Below the pieces are notes generated by a model. That model was given only the letters and a program-made list of their open reading frames with translations, searched no databases and had not been told where the DNA came from. This document shows positions 30,277 through 37,718 of a stretch of 64,000 nt of DNA, piece by piece. Position 1 is the stretch's first letter. Every line of letters starts with the position of its first letter. The position numbers and the translations under genes are program-made. Source of the stretch: Jiangella sp. DSM 45060 (GTDB lineage: Bacteria; Actinomycetota; Actinomycetes; Jiangellales; Jiangellaceae); NCBI RefSeq assembly GCF_900105175.1, contig NZ_LT629771.1, positions 7,150,622-7,214,621 on the forward strand, given 5' to 3'.

Positions 30277-30879
30277 ATGAGCACGATCTCGCCCGACCCT
30301 CCGGTCCGCTCCCTCGCGCCATGGTGGCGGTCGCTCCACGAACCCGTCGCGGGGGTGTCGGTGTGGACTCGCCGTGCAGCTCTGGCAATCCCGCTCGTGG
30401 TATTGCCCTCGAGCATCTGGCGGATCGTCACCGTCGTGTTCCTCCCTCTGCCGGACGGTATGACAACCGCCGAGGCCCGCGGAGACCTGCCGACGTGGCT
30501 TCCCCTCGAGGTCTACGTCCTCCTCCTCTCGGTGGTGTCGGAGGGACTGGCGCTGCTGTGTGTCGGATTGATCGCGAGGTGGGGGGAGGTGTGGCCGCGG
30601 TGGGTCCCCGTCCTGCGCGGCCGGCGGATCCCTGTTCCGGTGGCACTGGTGCCGGCCCTGCTCGGAGCGACGATCCTGACCGCCTTGTGGGGATGGGTCG
30701 GCGTGTCGTTCTTGCTGGGCCGGAACGTCCAGGGCGAGCGGCTCGCGGACGGCTCGCCTCTGCAGCTCGACAGCATCGACGGCGTCGTCGTGTTCGTCTG
30801 CTACGCCCCGCTCATGCTGTGGGGACCGCTGCTGTTCGCCGTCGCGTTGGCCTACTGGCGGCGACGCAGCGACACCTGA
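30277..30879 (+). CDS. Hypothetical membrane protein, four helices
   Basis: The 200-residue protein has four hydrophobic segments: about residues 28-50 (AALAIPLVVLPSSIWRIVTV), 75-98, 120-142 and 170-192. No family is recognised. A GGAGG lies upstream of the ATG. It falls between two LLM oxidoreductase genes on the same strand but is separated from both by gaps of 70-95 bp, so an operon is uncertain. Both ends are probably cytoplasmic given the flanking charges. Confidence 0.75.
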   Translation: MSTISPDPPVRSLAPWWRSLHEPVAGVSVWTRRAALAIPLVVLPSSIWRIVTVVFLPLPDGMTTAEARGDLPTWLPLEVYVLLLSVVSEGLALLCVGLIARWGEVWPRWVPVLRGRRIPVPVALVPALLGATILTALWGWVGVSFLLGRNVQGERLADGSPLQLDSIDGVVVFVCYAPLMLWGPLLFAVALAYWRRRSDT

Positions 30880-30907
30880 GCTCAACGACCGTCATCCGCT
30901 CGATGAG

Positions 30908-30935
30908 TTGGGACCTGCTCGGCAGTCAATAGGGT
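30908..30935 (+). promoter_or_regulatory. Candidate promoter of second LLM gene
   Basis: TTGGGA, a 16-nt spacer and TAGGGT lie 38 nt upstream of the ATG at 30974, which has its own GAGAGGA ribosome site. The arrangement is a normal leadered promoter. Pattern only. Confidence 0.4.
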
Positions 30936-30973
30936 GACAGCCGCACGCACATCGACCCGAGAGGACCGCGACG

Positions 30974-31804
30974 ATGACAGACGATGAGGCGACCGGCGGA
31001 GAAAGGAGCTTTCGATTCGGTGTTGTTGCCCCGTTCGGAGGTGATCTGCCGGCGTGGCGAGACCAGGTGCGCCGTATTGCCGACAGCGGCTTCTCGACAC
31101 TCCTGATGCCCGACGTTCAGCGGTGGCAGCCAGCGCCCGGTCCCACGCTGGCTGTCGCGGCGACTCTCGCCGATCTGCGGGTCGGTGCGTGGGTGTATGC
31201 CTCTCCACTGCGCACGCCCCAGAACCTGGCCTGGGAGGCACACTCCCTGTCGGTGCTCACCGAAGGTCGCTTCGAGATGGGCATCGGCACCGGCAGGCCT
31301 GGAATCGAGGACGAACTGCGCGAGTTGGGCCTTCCGGCGGTGACACCGGGCCAGCGCTTGTCTCAGGTGCGCGACACTGTCACGTCGCTCAGAGAACTCG
31401 ACGGCCCCGACCTCCATACACCGGTGGTGATGGCCGTGCGTGGCCCGAAGGCCCAAGCACTGGCGGCCGATCTGGCGGATACGGTCACGTTCGTCACGAT
31501 GCCAGGCGACGCTCGGGCCGAGATCATGCGAATGGCCGCCGAGTTTCGCGCACTCCGAGACCTTGAACTGGCATGCCACGTGGCGGTGGTCGGCGACGCC
31601 GTCTCCCCGTTCATGACGCATCCAGCCACGGACCCTGCCGCGTTGCGCGCAGCGGACTCGCTGTTGGTGCTTCCGAGTGACCCGGCGGCAGCCACTGAAG
31701 AGATCCTGCGACGACGTGAGGAGGGCGGCTTCTCATACTTCGTCGTCGGCGCGAACGCCGCTGATGCGCTCGCTCCTGTCGTCGCCGAGCTGACCGGACA
31801 TTGA
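30974..31804 (+). CDS. Second luciferase-like (LLM) oxidoreductase
   Basis: The 276-residue protein is an LLM barrel (FRFGVVAPFGGDLPAWRDQV, SVLTEGRFEMGIGTGRPG, and C-terminal GGFSYFVVGANAADALAPVV). It is closer to the short F420-type subfamily than to its neighbour at 29296. GC appears lower here than in the surrounding DNA. The alpha/beta-hydrolase-fold gene follows without a gap, so the two are probably co-transcribed. Confidence 0.88.
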   Translation: MTDDEATGGERSFRFGVVAPFGGDLPAWRDQVRRIADSGFSTLLMPDVQRWQPAPGPTLAVAATLADLRVGAWVYASPLRTPQNLAWEAHSLSVLTEGRFEMGIGTGRPGIEDELRELGLPAVTPGQRLSQVRDTVTSLRELDGPDLHTPVVMAVRGPKAQALAADLADTVTFVTMPGDARAEIMRMAAEFRALRDLELACHVAVVGDAVSPFMTHPATDPAALRAADSLLVLPSDPAAATEEILRRREEGGFSYFVVGANAADALAPVVAELTGH

Positions 31805-31818
31805 CCGGTGACCGAACG

Positions 31819-32661
31819 ATGACCACCATCAACGCCAATGAGGTCGCCCTGGGCGTCGAGTCCTTCGGTGATGACGACGCGCCACTCGTTCTGCTCGTGG
31901 GCGGGACGACGATGCTCTCCTGGCCCGACGCGCTGTGCGAGCACCTCGCCGCCGGTGGGCGGCGCGTGGTGCGCTACGACCTGCGCGACAGCGGCGAGTC
32001 GACGACGGCGGACCCGGCGGCCCCCGCCTACACCCTGCGCGACCTCTCCGCTGACGCGGCGGCCCTTGTCGACGCGCTCGGCGGCGGGCCCGCGCACCTG
32101 GCGGGCATCGGCGTCGGCGGAATGGTCGCCCAGGTCGCGGCGCTCGACCATCCCGGCGCGTTCTCGGCGCTGACCCTGGTCGGCACTCGCGCGGTCGCTC
32201 CGGGCAAGCCCGACGCTGATCTCCCCGACCACGACAAGGCGACGATGAATCGTCTGTTCGCGCGTCCGATGCCCGATTGGACCGACCGTGAGGCAGTGGC
32301 GGAGTTCGCGGCCGCCGGCGCGGAGGACCTCGGCGACGACCCCGACACCGCACGCGCGATCGCGGCGCGCATCTGGGACCGCACACCCGGGACCTCACCC
32401 CCGACCCACCTGGCCAACCAGCTCGGCATGGTCTTCGCCAGCCTCGACTGCGAACCCCGCTGGCGCGAGCGGCTACCCGAGATCGAGGTTCCCAGGCTCG
32501 TCGTCCACGGCCGCCGGGATCTGTTCTTCCCCGTTGGCAACGGGGAAGCGATCGCGCGCGAGATTCCCGGGGCGCGGCTGCTCGTCCTCGAGGACGCTGC
32601 CACGGCGATTCCCGATGCGGCGACCGGTGAGGTCGCGGAGGCAATGCTCAAGCTGGGATAG
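31819..32661 (+). CDS. Alpha/beta-hydrolase-fold protein lacking Ser and His of the triad
   Basis: The 280-residue protein is a RdmC/aclacinomycin-methylesterase-like hydrolase by overall sequence (LVGGTTMLSWPDALCEHLAA, RYDLRDSGEST, LVVHGRRDLFFP). The nucleophile elbow, normally GxSxGG, reads GIGVGGMVAQ, so serine is replaced by glycine (codon GGC near 32110). The C-terminal histidine region, usually GxGHxxP, reads EDAATAIPDA. The aspartate in GRRD remains. It is therefore probably not a hydrolase. A TTG at 31801 overlapping the previous stop is an alternative start, but the ATG is preferred. Confidence 0.85.
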   Translation: MTTINANEVALGVESFGDDDAPLVLLVGGTTMLSWPDALCEHLAAGGRRVVRYDLRDSGESTTADPAAPAYTLRDLSADAAALVDALGGGPAHLAGIGVGGMVAQVAALDHPGAFSALTLVGTRAVAPGKPDADLPDHDKATMNRLFARPMPDWTDREAVAEFAAAGAEDLGDDPDTARAIAARIWDRTPGTSPPTHLANQLGMVFASLDCEPRWRERLPEIEVPRLVVHGRRDLFFPVGNGEAIAREIPGARLLVLEDAATAIPDAATGEVAEAMLKLG

Positions 32662-32883
32662 AGGACTGAGTGGTGGCTCCGCCAGTCGTCAAGGTGATCC
32701 TTCCCACGCGACAACGCTGGGAACAACGACGGACATCGGGTAGTTTCAGGTACTGGCGACAGCCTTTCGGGGCTCTCGCTGGGCGGCGGGCCGTGGTAAC
32801 CCCGGGTCCCACTTATAGCCGCTACGAGCGGCCGTTGCGCCGAGAGGCGTTCCCGGCCCGGCGCCCGAACCATCCCTCTTCCG
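32662..32883. other. Intergenic stretch with no recognised gene
   Basis: About 220 bp lie between the convergent hydrolase-fold gene and the metallopeptidase. No convincing ORF, RNA or strong terminator hairpin is visible. Base composition is mixed, with short AT-richer patches near 32700-32760. Confidence 0.5.
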
Positions 32884-33234
32884 TCACGACCAGCCGAGCT
32901 CGTGCAGCCGCTCGTCGTCGATACCGAAATGATGCGCCACCTCGTGCACGACCGTGATCAGCACCTCTTCGACGGCATCGTCGGGGGTGTCGCAGATGCG
33001 CAGGATCGGCAGCCGGAACAGCCTGATGGTGTCGGGCAGCACGCCGGTGTACCACTCGCCGCGCTCGGTCAGCGGGGTGCCCTCGTACAGCCCCAGCACG
33101 TCGGGGACGTCGTCGGGAGCCTCGTCCTCAATGAGGATCACCACGTTGTCCATCATCTGGGCCAGCTCCGGCGGGATCTCGTCGATCGCCTCGGACACCA
33201 GCCGTTCGAACTCCGCCTCGGTCAGCTCCAGCAC
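32884..33234 (-). CDS. Small zincin-type metallopeptidase-family protein
   Basis: The 116-residue protein ends in HEVAHHFGIDDERLHELGW, the hallmark of the Zincin_1 (DUF1025) family: HExxH supplies two zinc ligands, with a further acidic residue following. Length and motif position are normal for this actinobacterial family. No signal peptide is present, so it is cytoplasmic. The physiological substrate is not known for the family. It is divergent from the metallophosphoesterase gene across about 75 bp. Confidence 0.92.
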   Translation of the reverse strand: MLELTEAEFERLVSEAIDEIPPELAQMMDNVVILIEDEAPDDVPDVLGLYEGTPLTERGEWYTGVLPDTIRLFRLPILRICDTPDDAVEEVLITVVHEVAHHFGIDDERLHELGWS

Positions 33235-33308
33235 GGCACCAGTCTCGCCTGCCGGAGCGGTGCGCGCCGATCGCGGGGGCGGAAATGTGTTACCAACGAG
33301 GCGTGGAC

Positions 33309-34832
33309 GTGGTGACGGAGACGAGCCCGCCGGGCGAACCGGCGCAGCGCCGGGCGTGGCGCGACTATACGCGCCCGGCGACCTGGCCGTCGTGGCTGCG
33401 CCGGACGTTCACGCTGCTCAGCCCGGCCGTGCTGGCGCTCGCCGGCGCCTGGGTGGCGCTGGTCATCGCCGGCACCACGCAGACCTACGTCGGGCCGCTG
33501 GCCATCGACGTCGCGTTCCGGCCGACGCTGACCGGCGAGTCCGTCATCCATCTCGACCCCGTGGGCGCCGTCGTCCTCGACACCCATTCGGGGCCGGTCA
33601 CGCTGGACATCTCCGTGCGGCAGGTCGACCTCGACGGCCTCAACGGCTACGTCGCCGACCCGTACTCGCTGTCGACCCTCGACGACGAGATCGCCGCCGG
33701 CATCCAGGACGTCCTCGTCGACGCCGCGATCCGGGCCGCGCTCACCGCGCTCATCGGCGGCACGCTGGCGGCGGCGCTGGTGCTGCGGTCGGTGCGGCGG
33801 ACGGCGCTGGCGGCCGGCGTGGCGGCCGGCGCGGTGCTCGGCAGCTACGGGATGGTCGCGCTGACGTACGACTCCGACGCCGTGCGCGAGCCCGCGTACA
33901 CCGGCCCGTTGGCCGCCGCGCCGCAGCTGATCGGCAACGCCGAGGACATCGCGAACAACTTCGACGCCTACGCCGACCAGCTGGCTGGCTTCGTCGCCAA
34001 CGTCGCCGCCGTCTACGACACCACGCTCAACCTGCAGACGTTCCAGCCCAACGACGACACCATCCGCGTCCTGCACGTGTCCGACCTGCACCTCAACCCG
34101 GCGGCGTGGGACATCATCGGCGCGGTGGCCGACCAGTACTCCGTCGATGCCATCGTCGACAGCGGCGACATCGTCGACCAAGGCACGCCGCTCGAGAACT
34201 CCTACGTGCGCCCCATCGCCGACCTCGGCCGGCCCTACGTCTTCGCCAAGGGCAACCACGACTCCGTGGCCACCGCGGCCGCCGTCGCCGCCGCACCCAA
34301 CGCCGTCGTCCTGAACGGCGAGCCGGTCGAGGTGGCCGGGCTGCGCTTCATCGGCGCGCCGGACCCGCGGTTCACGCCGGACAAGTCCGTCCGCGGCGTT
34401 CCCGACGAGGTGCTGCGCGAGGGCAGCGAGGAGTTCGCCGACGCAGCCGCCGACGTCGACCCGCCACCCGACGTCATCGTCTACCACGACCCCAGCAACG
34501 CCGAGCTGTTCGACGGCATCGCCCCGCTGGTGCTGTCCGGCCACGCCCACAAACGCGACACCTACGTCCTCGACGACGGCACGCGGGTCATGGTCCAGGG
34601 CTCCACCGGCGGCGCCGGACTGCGCGGCCTACGTGACGAAGATCCCACTCCGGTCGCGCTGTCGGTGCTCTACTTCAATCCGGAGACGAAAGAGCTGGTC
34701 GCGTGGGACGACCTCACCCTCGGCGGCCTCGGCCAGACCAGCGCCGAGATCGACCGCCACCAGGCCGACGAGGACAACGGCGCAGCCCAGGGTCCGGAGG
34801 ACCCGTCCCCAGCTCCCGATTTGGAGAACTGA
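33309..34832 (+). CDS. Membrane-anchored metallophosphoesterase
   Basis: The protein has about 507 residues. Hydrophobic segments near residues 30-55, 140-160 and 165-190 anchor it, and the catalytic domain follows. All calcineurin-like metal motifs are present: SDLHLNP (DxH), DSGDIVDQG (GDxxD), KGNHDS (GNHD) and SGHAHKRD (GHxH). Starts at 33303 or 33285 are possible; GTG 33309 has the best distance (7 nt) from GAGG. The phosphoester substrate is unknown. A tRNA gene follows 66 bp downstream. Confidence 0.9.
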   Translation: MVTETSPPGEPAQRRAWRDYTRPATWPSWLRRTFTLLSPAVLALAGAWVALVIAGTTQTYVGPLAIDVAFRPTLTGESVIHLDPVGAVVLDTHSGPVTLDISVRQVDLDGLNGYVADPYSLSTLDDEIAAGIQDVLVDAAIRAALTALIGGTLAAALVLRSVRRTALAAGVAAGAVLGSYGMVALTYDSDAVREPAYTGPLAAAPQLIGNAEDIANNFDAYADQLAGFVANVAAVYDTTLNLQTFQPNDDTIRVLHVSDLHLNPAAWDIIGAVADQYSVDAIVDSGDIVDQGTPLENSYVRPIADLGRPYVFAKGNHDSVATAAAVAAAPNAVVLNGEPVEVAGLRFIGAPDPRFTPDKSVRGVPDEVLREGSEEFADAAADVDPPPDVIVYHDPSNAELFDGIAPLVLSGHAHKRDTYVLDDGTRVMVQGSTGGAGLRGLRDEDPTPVALSVLYFNPETKELVAWDDLTLGGLGQTSAEIDRHQADEDNGAAQGPEDPSPAPDLEN

Positions 34833-34898
34833 GCGGGCCACCCCTATGCTTTCAACGTCCCGAACGGCGACGAGCCATGGGCCATGTCGTCAGATCTG

Positions 34899-34971
34899 GT
34901 CCCCATCGTCTAGCGGCCTAGGACTCCGCCCTTTCAAGGCGGCAACGCGGGTTCGAATCCCGTTGGGGATG
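34899..34971 (+). tRNA. tRNA-Glu (anticodon TTC)
   Basis: The 73-nt cloverleaf is complete: acceptor GTCCCCA/TGGGGAT, anticodon stem CCGCC/GGCGG enclosing CTTTCAA (anticodon TTC), and T-loop TTCGAAT. The first acceptor pair is a G-T wobble. CCA is not encoded. It precedes tRNA-Asp by about 40 bp. Confidence 0.96.
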
Positions 34972-35012
34972 CGGTACCCGTTCCGGCGGGGTGAGTAAGG
35001 CAGTACAAGCAA

Positions 35013-35090
35013 GGTCCTGTGGAGCAGCTCGGAGTGCTCGCCGCCCTGTCAAGGCGGAGGTCGCGGGTTCAAGTCCCGTCAGGACCGCCA
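35013..35090 (+). tRNA. tRNA-Asp (anticodon GTC), CCA encoded
   Basis: The acceptor stem GGTCCTG/CAGGACC, anticodon stem CCGCC/GGCGG around CTGTCAA (anticodon GTC), and T-loop TTCAAGT are all intact. The CCA tail is encoded at 35088-35090. A strong hairpin terminator begins 10 nt later. Confidence 0.96.
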
Positions 35091-35100
35091 GCAACACACC

Positions 35101-35131
35101 ACAGCTCAGAGGCCATCCTCTGAGCTGTTTC
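35101..35131 (+). terminator. Intrinsic-type terminator after the tRNA pair
   Basis: A perfect 12-bp stem (ACAGCTCAGAGG / CCTCTGAGCTGT) closes a CCAT loop and runs into TTT. It ends the tRNA-Glu/tRNA-Asp transcript. Confidence 0.9.
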
Positions 35132-35174
35132 ATGTCCGGACCCGGTCTTGGCGCGGAGGACGGGGCGGGGCGCG

Positions 35175-35408
35175 ATGGAACGCGTCGCGTATGAGTCCAT
35201 GACGGGCCGTGATGGTGGCGCATCGCTGGGTGACCACGATGCCCCGCCTCCATGCCCCGCCTGCGGTGCAGGACCAGAGCAATCAACGGACCCAACCTCT
35301 ATGTCCCGCAGCGTCTGTTATTGCGGGCATCCGCGCTTTCACGACCACATGATCACAGCCGCGGGCGCAGCCGAACCCGGTGGCAACGAGGCGGCGGCAG
35401 CCGGGTAG
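35175..35408 (+). CDS. Doubtful small Cys/His protein
   Basis: The frame encodes about 77 residues from ATG 35175 (an upstream start at 35148 is also open). It holds CPACG and CYCGHPRFHDH, which could form a zinc site. Codon third positions are less GC-rich than in neighbouring genes, and there is no clear ribosome site. It may be a real small protein or a chance frame in a gene-poor region. Confidence 0.3.
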   Translation: MERVAYESMTGRDGGASLGDHDAPPPCPACGAGPEQSTDPTSMSRSVCYCGHPRFHDHMITAAGAAEPGGNEAAAAG

Positions 35409-35506
35409 ACCCGGCTCGAGAACCACGGCACGACAGTCGACCGTCGCGGACTGCTGGATTGAGCATCAAGGGGGCGCGTGGCCCGTCGTGGGTGGGTGAG
35501 TGCTCT

Positions 35507-35559
35507 TCGGGCGTGGTGACACCAGCGCCAACAGTTGGCCCTGATGTCACCACGCCCGA
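35507..35559. repeat. Long inverted repeat with nested palindrome
   Basis: Perfect 15-bp arms (TCGGGCGTGGTGACA and its complement at 35545-35559) flank a second palindrome, GCCAAC-a-GTTGGC (35527-35539). It lies about 100 bp beyond the end of the minus-strand FetB-like gene. No T-run follows on either strand. It could be a terminator, a protein-binding site or the end of a small mobile repeat. Confidence 0.75.
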
Positions 35560-35660
35560 CGACAAGTCCCGGCGCCCGAGCGGTCACCAGGTGGTGGCGG
35601 CCTCGACGATTGCCGACGAGGGCGGCGAAAGCGGGCGTGCTCCCCGGGCCAGCGGCCGGC

Positions 35661-36404
35661 TCACGGCCGGACGATCAGGCCGCGGGCGATGAGCTCGATC
35701 GTCAGCGCGACCGCAGCCGTCTCGACCGCCAGCAGGCCGATCAGCACGAACAGCTGCACGGCGCCGGCCTGAATGGGAGCAGCGCCGCCGATGAGCATGC
35801 CGACGAACGCGCCTGGCAGTACGACGAGGCCGACGGTGCGGGTCTGGTCGAGGGCCGGGATCAGCGCGGTCGCCGCCTGCGGACGGGCGATCTCGAGCGC
35901 GGCGTCGCGCGGCAGCAGGCCGACCGAGAGCGCCGCCTCCACCTCGCCGCGGCGCGCGGCCAGCTCGTCCAGGGCCCGCCGCCCGGCCAGCCCGGCCGCC
36001 GTCATGGCGCCGCCGATCAGGATCCCGGCGACGGCGATGACGGCCAGCGGCGTCGTCGGCAGCACGCCCACCGCCAGCAGCGTCGTCACGACCAGCAGCG
36101 GGCCGGCGGCGACCGGGACGACGGCCCAGGCCCAGGACCGGTGCCGGGTCATCCGCCGCCCGGCGGTCAGGGTCGCCGTCGCCAGCATCACCAGCAGGAA
36201 CGCGGCCGTCAGCGGCTCGACCTCGACGACGGCGGCGAGCACAAGAGCGACGACGGCCAGCTGGACGACCGCCCGCAGCGCCGCTGTCACGATGCCGCGG
36301 TCGTACCCGAGCCGGGCGACCGCGCTCACCACGACGGCGGCCACGACCAGGACCGCCATCGCCACGGCCAGGCCCGGCCCGACGGGCAGCAGTGTCGACG
36401 ACAT
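35661..36404 (-). CDS. FetB-like (UPF0014) ABC transporter permease
   Basis: The 247-residue integral membrane protein has the FetB layout: several N-terminal helices, the conserved RAVVQLAVVALVL segment, and ALDQTRTVGLVVLPGAFVGM, the family hallmark. FetAB exports iron and helps resist oxidative stress. The ATPase partner FetA is not adjacent. The ATG at 36404 is preferred to one at 36428, which would overlap the divergent gene. Separation from its ATPase, or a different function, is unresolved. Confidence 0.85.
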   Translation of the reverse strand: MSSTLLPVGPGLAVAMAVLVVAAVVVSAVARLGYDRGIVTAALRAVVQLAVVALVLAAVVEVEPLTAAFLLVMLATATLTAGRRMTRHRSWAWAVVPVAAGPLLVVTTLLAVGVLPTTPLAVIAVAGILIGGAMTAAGLAGRRALDELAARRGEVEAALSVGLLPRDAALEIARPQAATALIPALDQTRTVGLVVLPGAFVGMLIGGAAPIQAGAVQLFVLIGLLAVETAAVALTIELIARGLIVRP

Positions 36405-36414
36405 CTCGTCACCG

Positions 36415-36420
36415 TAGTGT
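36415..36420 (+). promoter_or_regulatory. -10 element, leaderless start of cobalamin adenosyltransferase
   Basis: TAGTGT is followed by 6 nt and the ATG at 36427, with no credible ribosome site between them. This fits leaderless transcription. Confidence 0.5.
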
Positions 36421-36426
36421 GGGGAC

Positions 36427-37053
36427 ATGGTGAGGCTGACGAAGATCTACACGCGCACCGGCGACGACGGCACCACTGGGCTGGGCGACTTCAGCCGCAC
36501 GCGCAAGACCGACTCGCGCCTCGTCGCCTATGCCGACGCCAACGAGGCCAACGCGGCCATCGGTGTGGTGGTCGCGTTGGAGCGGTCCGGCAGCGGGGGC
36601 GGCGGCCTCGGCCCGGACGTGCTCGCCGTCCTGCAGCGGGTGCAGAACGACCTCTTCGACGTCGGCGCCGACCTGTGCGTGCCGCTGAAGGCCGAGTACG
36701 AGTACCCGCCGTTGCGGGTGCAGCCGGCCTGGATCGACGAGCTGGAGGCCGACTGCGACCGCTACAACGCCGAGGTCCCGAAGCTGACGTCGTTCATCCT
36801 GCCCGGTGGCAGCGTCACGGCCGCGCACCTGCACGTGGCGACGACGGTGGTGCGACGCGCCGAGCGGTCGGCGTGGGCGGCGGTCGAGCAGTACGGCACC
36901 GGCGACATCGACGGCGTCAACCCGCTCACCGCGAAGTACCTCAACCGGCTCTCGGACCTGCTGTTCATCCTGTCCCGCTATGCCAACCGCGAGGCGGGCG
37001 ACGTGCTCTGGCAGCCGGGCGGTGGGCGCGCGGAAGCGCCGGATCGGCGTTAG
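36427..37053 (+). CDS. ATP:cob(I)alamin adenosyltransferase, PduO type
   Basis: The 208-residue protein begins MVRLTKIYTRTGDDGTTGLG, the ATP-binding P-loop-like N-terminus of PduO-type adenosyltransferases. It continues with DANEANAAIG and ends with the conserved LNRLSDLLFILSRYANRE helix. It transfers the adenosyl group to cob(I)alamin to make coenzyme B12. Length is normal. No B12 riboswitch is seen upstream. Its stop codon forms part of the -10 element of the next gene. Confidence 0.95.
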   Translation: MVRLTKIYTRTGDDGTTGLGDFSRTRKTDSRLVAYADANEANAAIGVVVALERSGSGGGGLGPDVLAVLQRVQNDLFDVGADLCVPLKAEYEYPPLRVQPAWIDELEADCDRYNAEVPKLTSFILPGGSVTAAHLHVATTVVRRAERSAWAAVEQYGTGDIDGVNPLTAKYLNRLSDLLFILSRYANREAGDVLWQPGGGRAEAPDRR

Positions 37054-37056
37054 CCT
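37051..37056 (+). promoter_or_regulatory. -10 element, leaderless start of MBL-fold gene
   Basis: TAGCCT, whose first three bases are the stop codon of the previous gene, is followed by 7 nt and the ATG at 37064. No ribosome site is present. Confidence 0.45.
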
Positions 37057-37063
37057 CGAGATC

Positions 37064-37693
37064 ATGAGGCTGACGAAGTTCGAGCACTCCTGCGTCCTCG
37101 TCGACGACGGCGCTGCCCGCATCCTCATCGACCCCGGCGGCTTCTCGCACGGCTTCGAGACGCTGACGGGTCTGACGGCGGTGCTGGTCACCCACCAGCA
37201 TCCCGACCACCTCGACGTCGAGCGGCTGCCCGCGCTGCTCGCGGCCAACCCCGGCGCCACCCTGTACACCGACGGCGGCAGCGCGGCCGTCCTGGCCGAG
37301 TCGGGCATCGCCGCCACCGGCGTCCAGCCGGGCGAGCGGCTGCAGGTCGGCACCAGCGTCGACGTGTTCGGCGGCCAGCACGCGGTCATCCACCCCGACG
37401 TGCCGGTCATCCCGAACGTCGCCTACCTGATCGGCGGCCGGTTCCTGCACCCCGGCGACTCCTTCACCATCCCCGACGTCGACGTCGAGATCCTCGGCCT
37501 GCCCACCGCGGCGCCGTGGCTCAAGGCGAGCGAGTCGGCCGACTACCTGCGGGCGCTGACGCCGAACGTCGCGATCCCGATCCACGAGGCTCTGCTGGCC
37601 GTGCCGGGCTTCTTCTACAACCTGTACGAGAAGCTGGCGCCGGAAGAGACGGAGCTGCGTGTCGTGGCTCCCGGCGGCACGTTCGAGGCCTGA
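37064..37693 (+). CDS. MBL-fold metal-dependent hydrolase (UlaG/YtkL-like)
   Basis: The 209-residue protein has the metallo-beta-lactamase metal motif THQHPDHLD (HxHxDH, near residue 45), an aspartate in HPGDSF and a final histidine in PIHEALL. The compact form resembles the UlaG-like subgroup, which includes phosphodiesterases and lactonases. It starts 10 nt after the adenosyltransferase, probably from its own leaderless promoter. Substrate unknown. Confidence 0.9.
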   Translation: MRLTKFEHSCVLVDDGAARILIDPGGFSHGFETLTGLTAVLVTHQHPDHLDVERLPALLAANPGATLYTDGGSAAVLAESGIAATGVQPGERLQVGTSVDVFGGQHAVIHPDVPVIPNVAYLIGGRFLHPGDSFTIPDVDVEILGLPTAAPWLKASESADYLRALTPNVAIPIHEALLAVPGFFYNLYEKLAPEETELRVVAPGGTFEA

Positions 37694-37706
37694 CCCCACG
37701 ACAAGG

Positions 37707-37712
37707 GACAAT
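37707..37712 (+). promoter_or_regulatory. -10 element, leaderless start of the gene at 37719
   Basis: GACAAT, then 6 nt, then the GTG at 37719, with no ribosome site. This is the third such arrangement in a row in this part of the window. Confidence 0.4.
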
Positions 37713-37718
37713 GGAGAC

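Larger units (their letters stand above)
35132..35660. other. Gene-poor stretch downstream of the tRNAs
   Basis: About 530 bp separate the tRNA terminator from the FetB-like gene. It has lower-quality coding character than the rest of the window. The contents I can name are one doubtful Cys-rich small ORF (35175-35408) and a long inverted repeat (35507-35559). tRNA 3' ends are common integration sites, so this could be a worn insertion scar, but no integrase and no repeated tRNA end is visible here. Confidence 0.5.

Noticed and set aside
36300-36426. Cobalamin riboswitch upstream of the adenosyltransferase
   Set aside because: The space is taken by the divergent permease gene and no B12-box-like sequence is visible.
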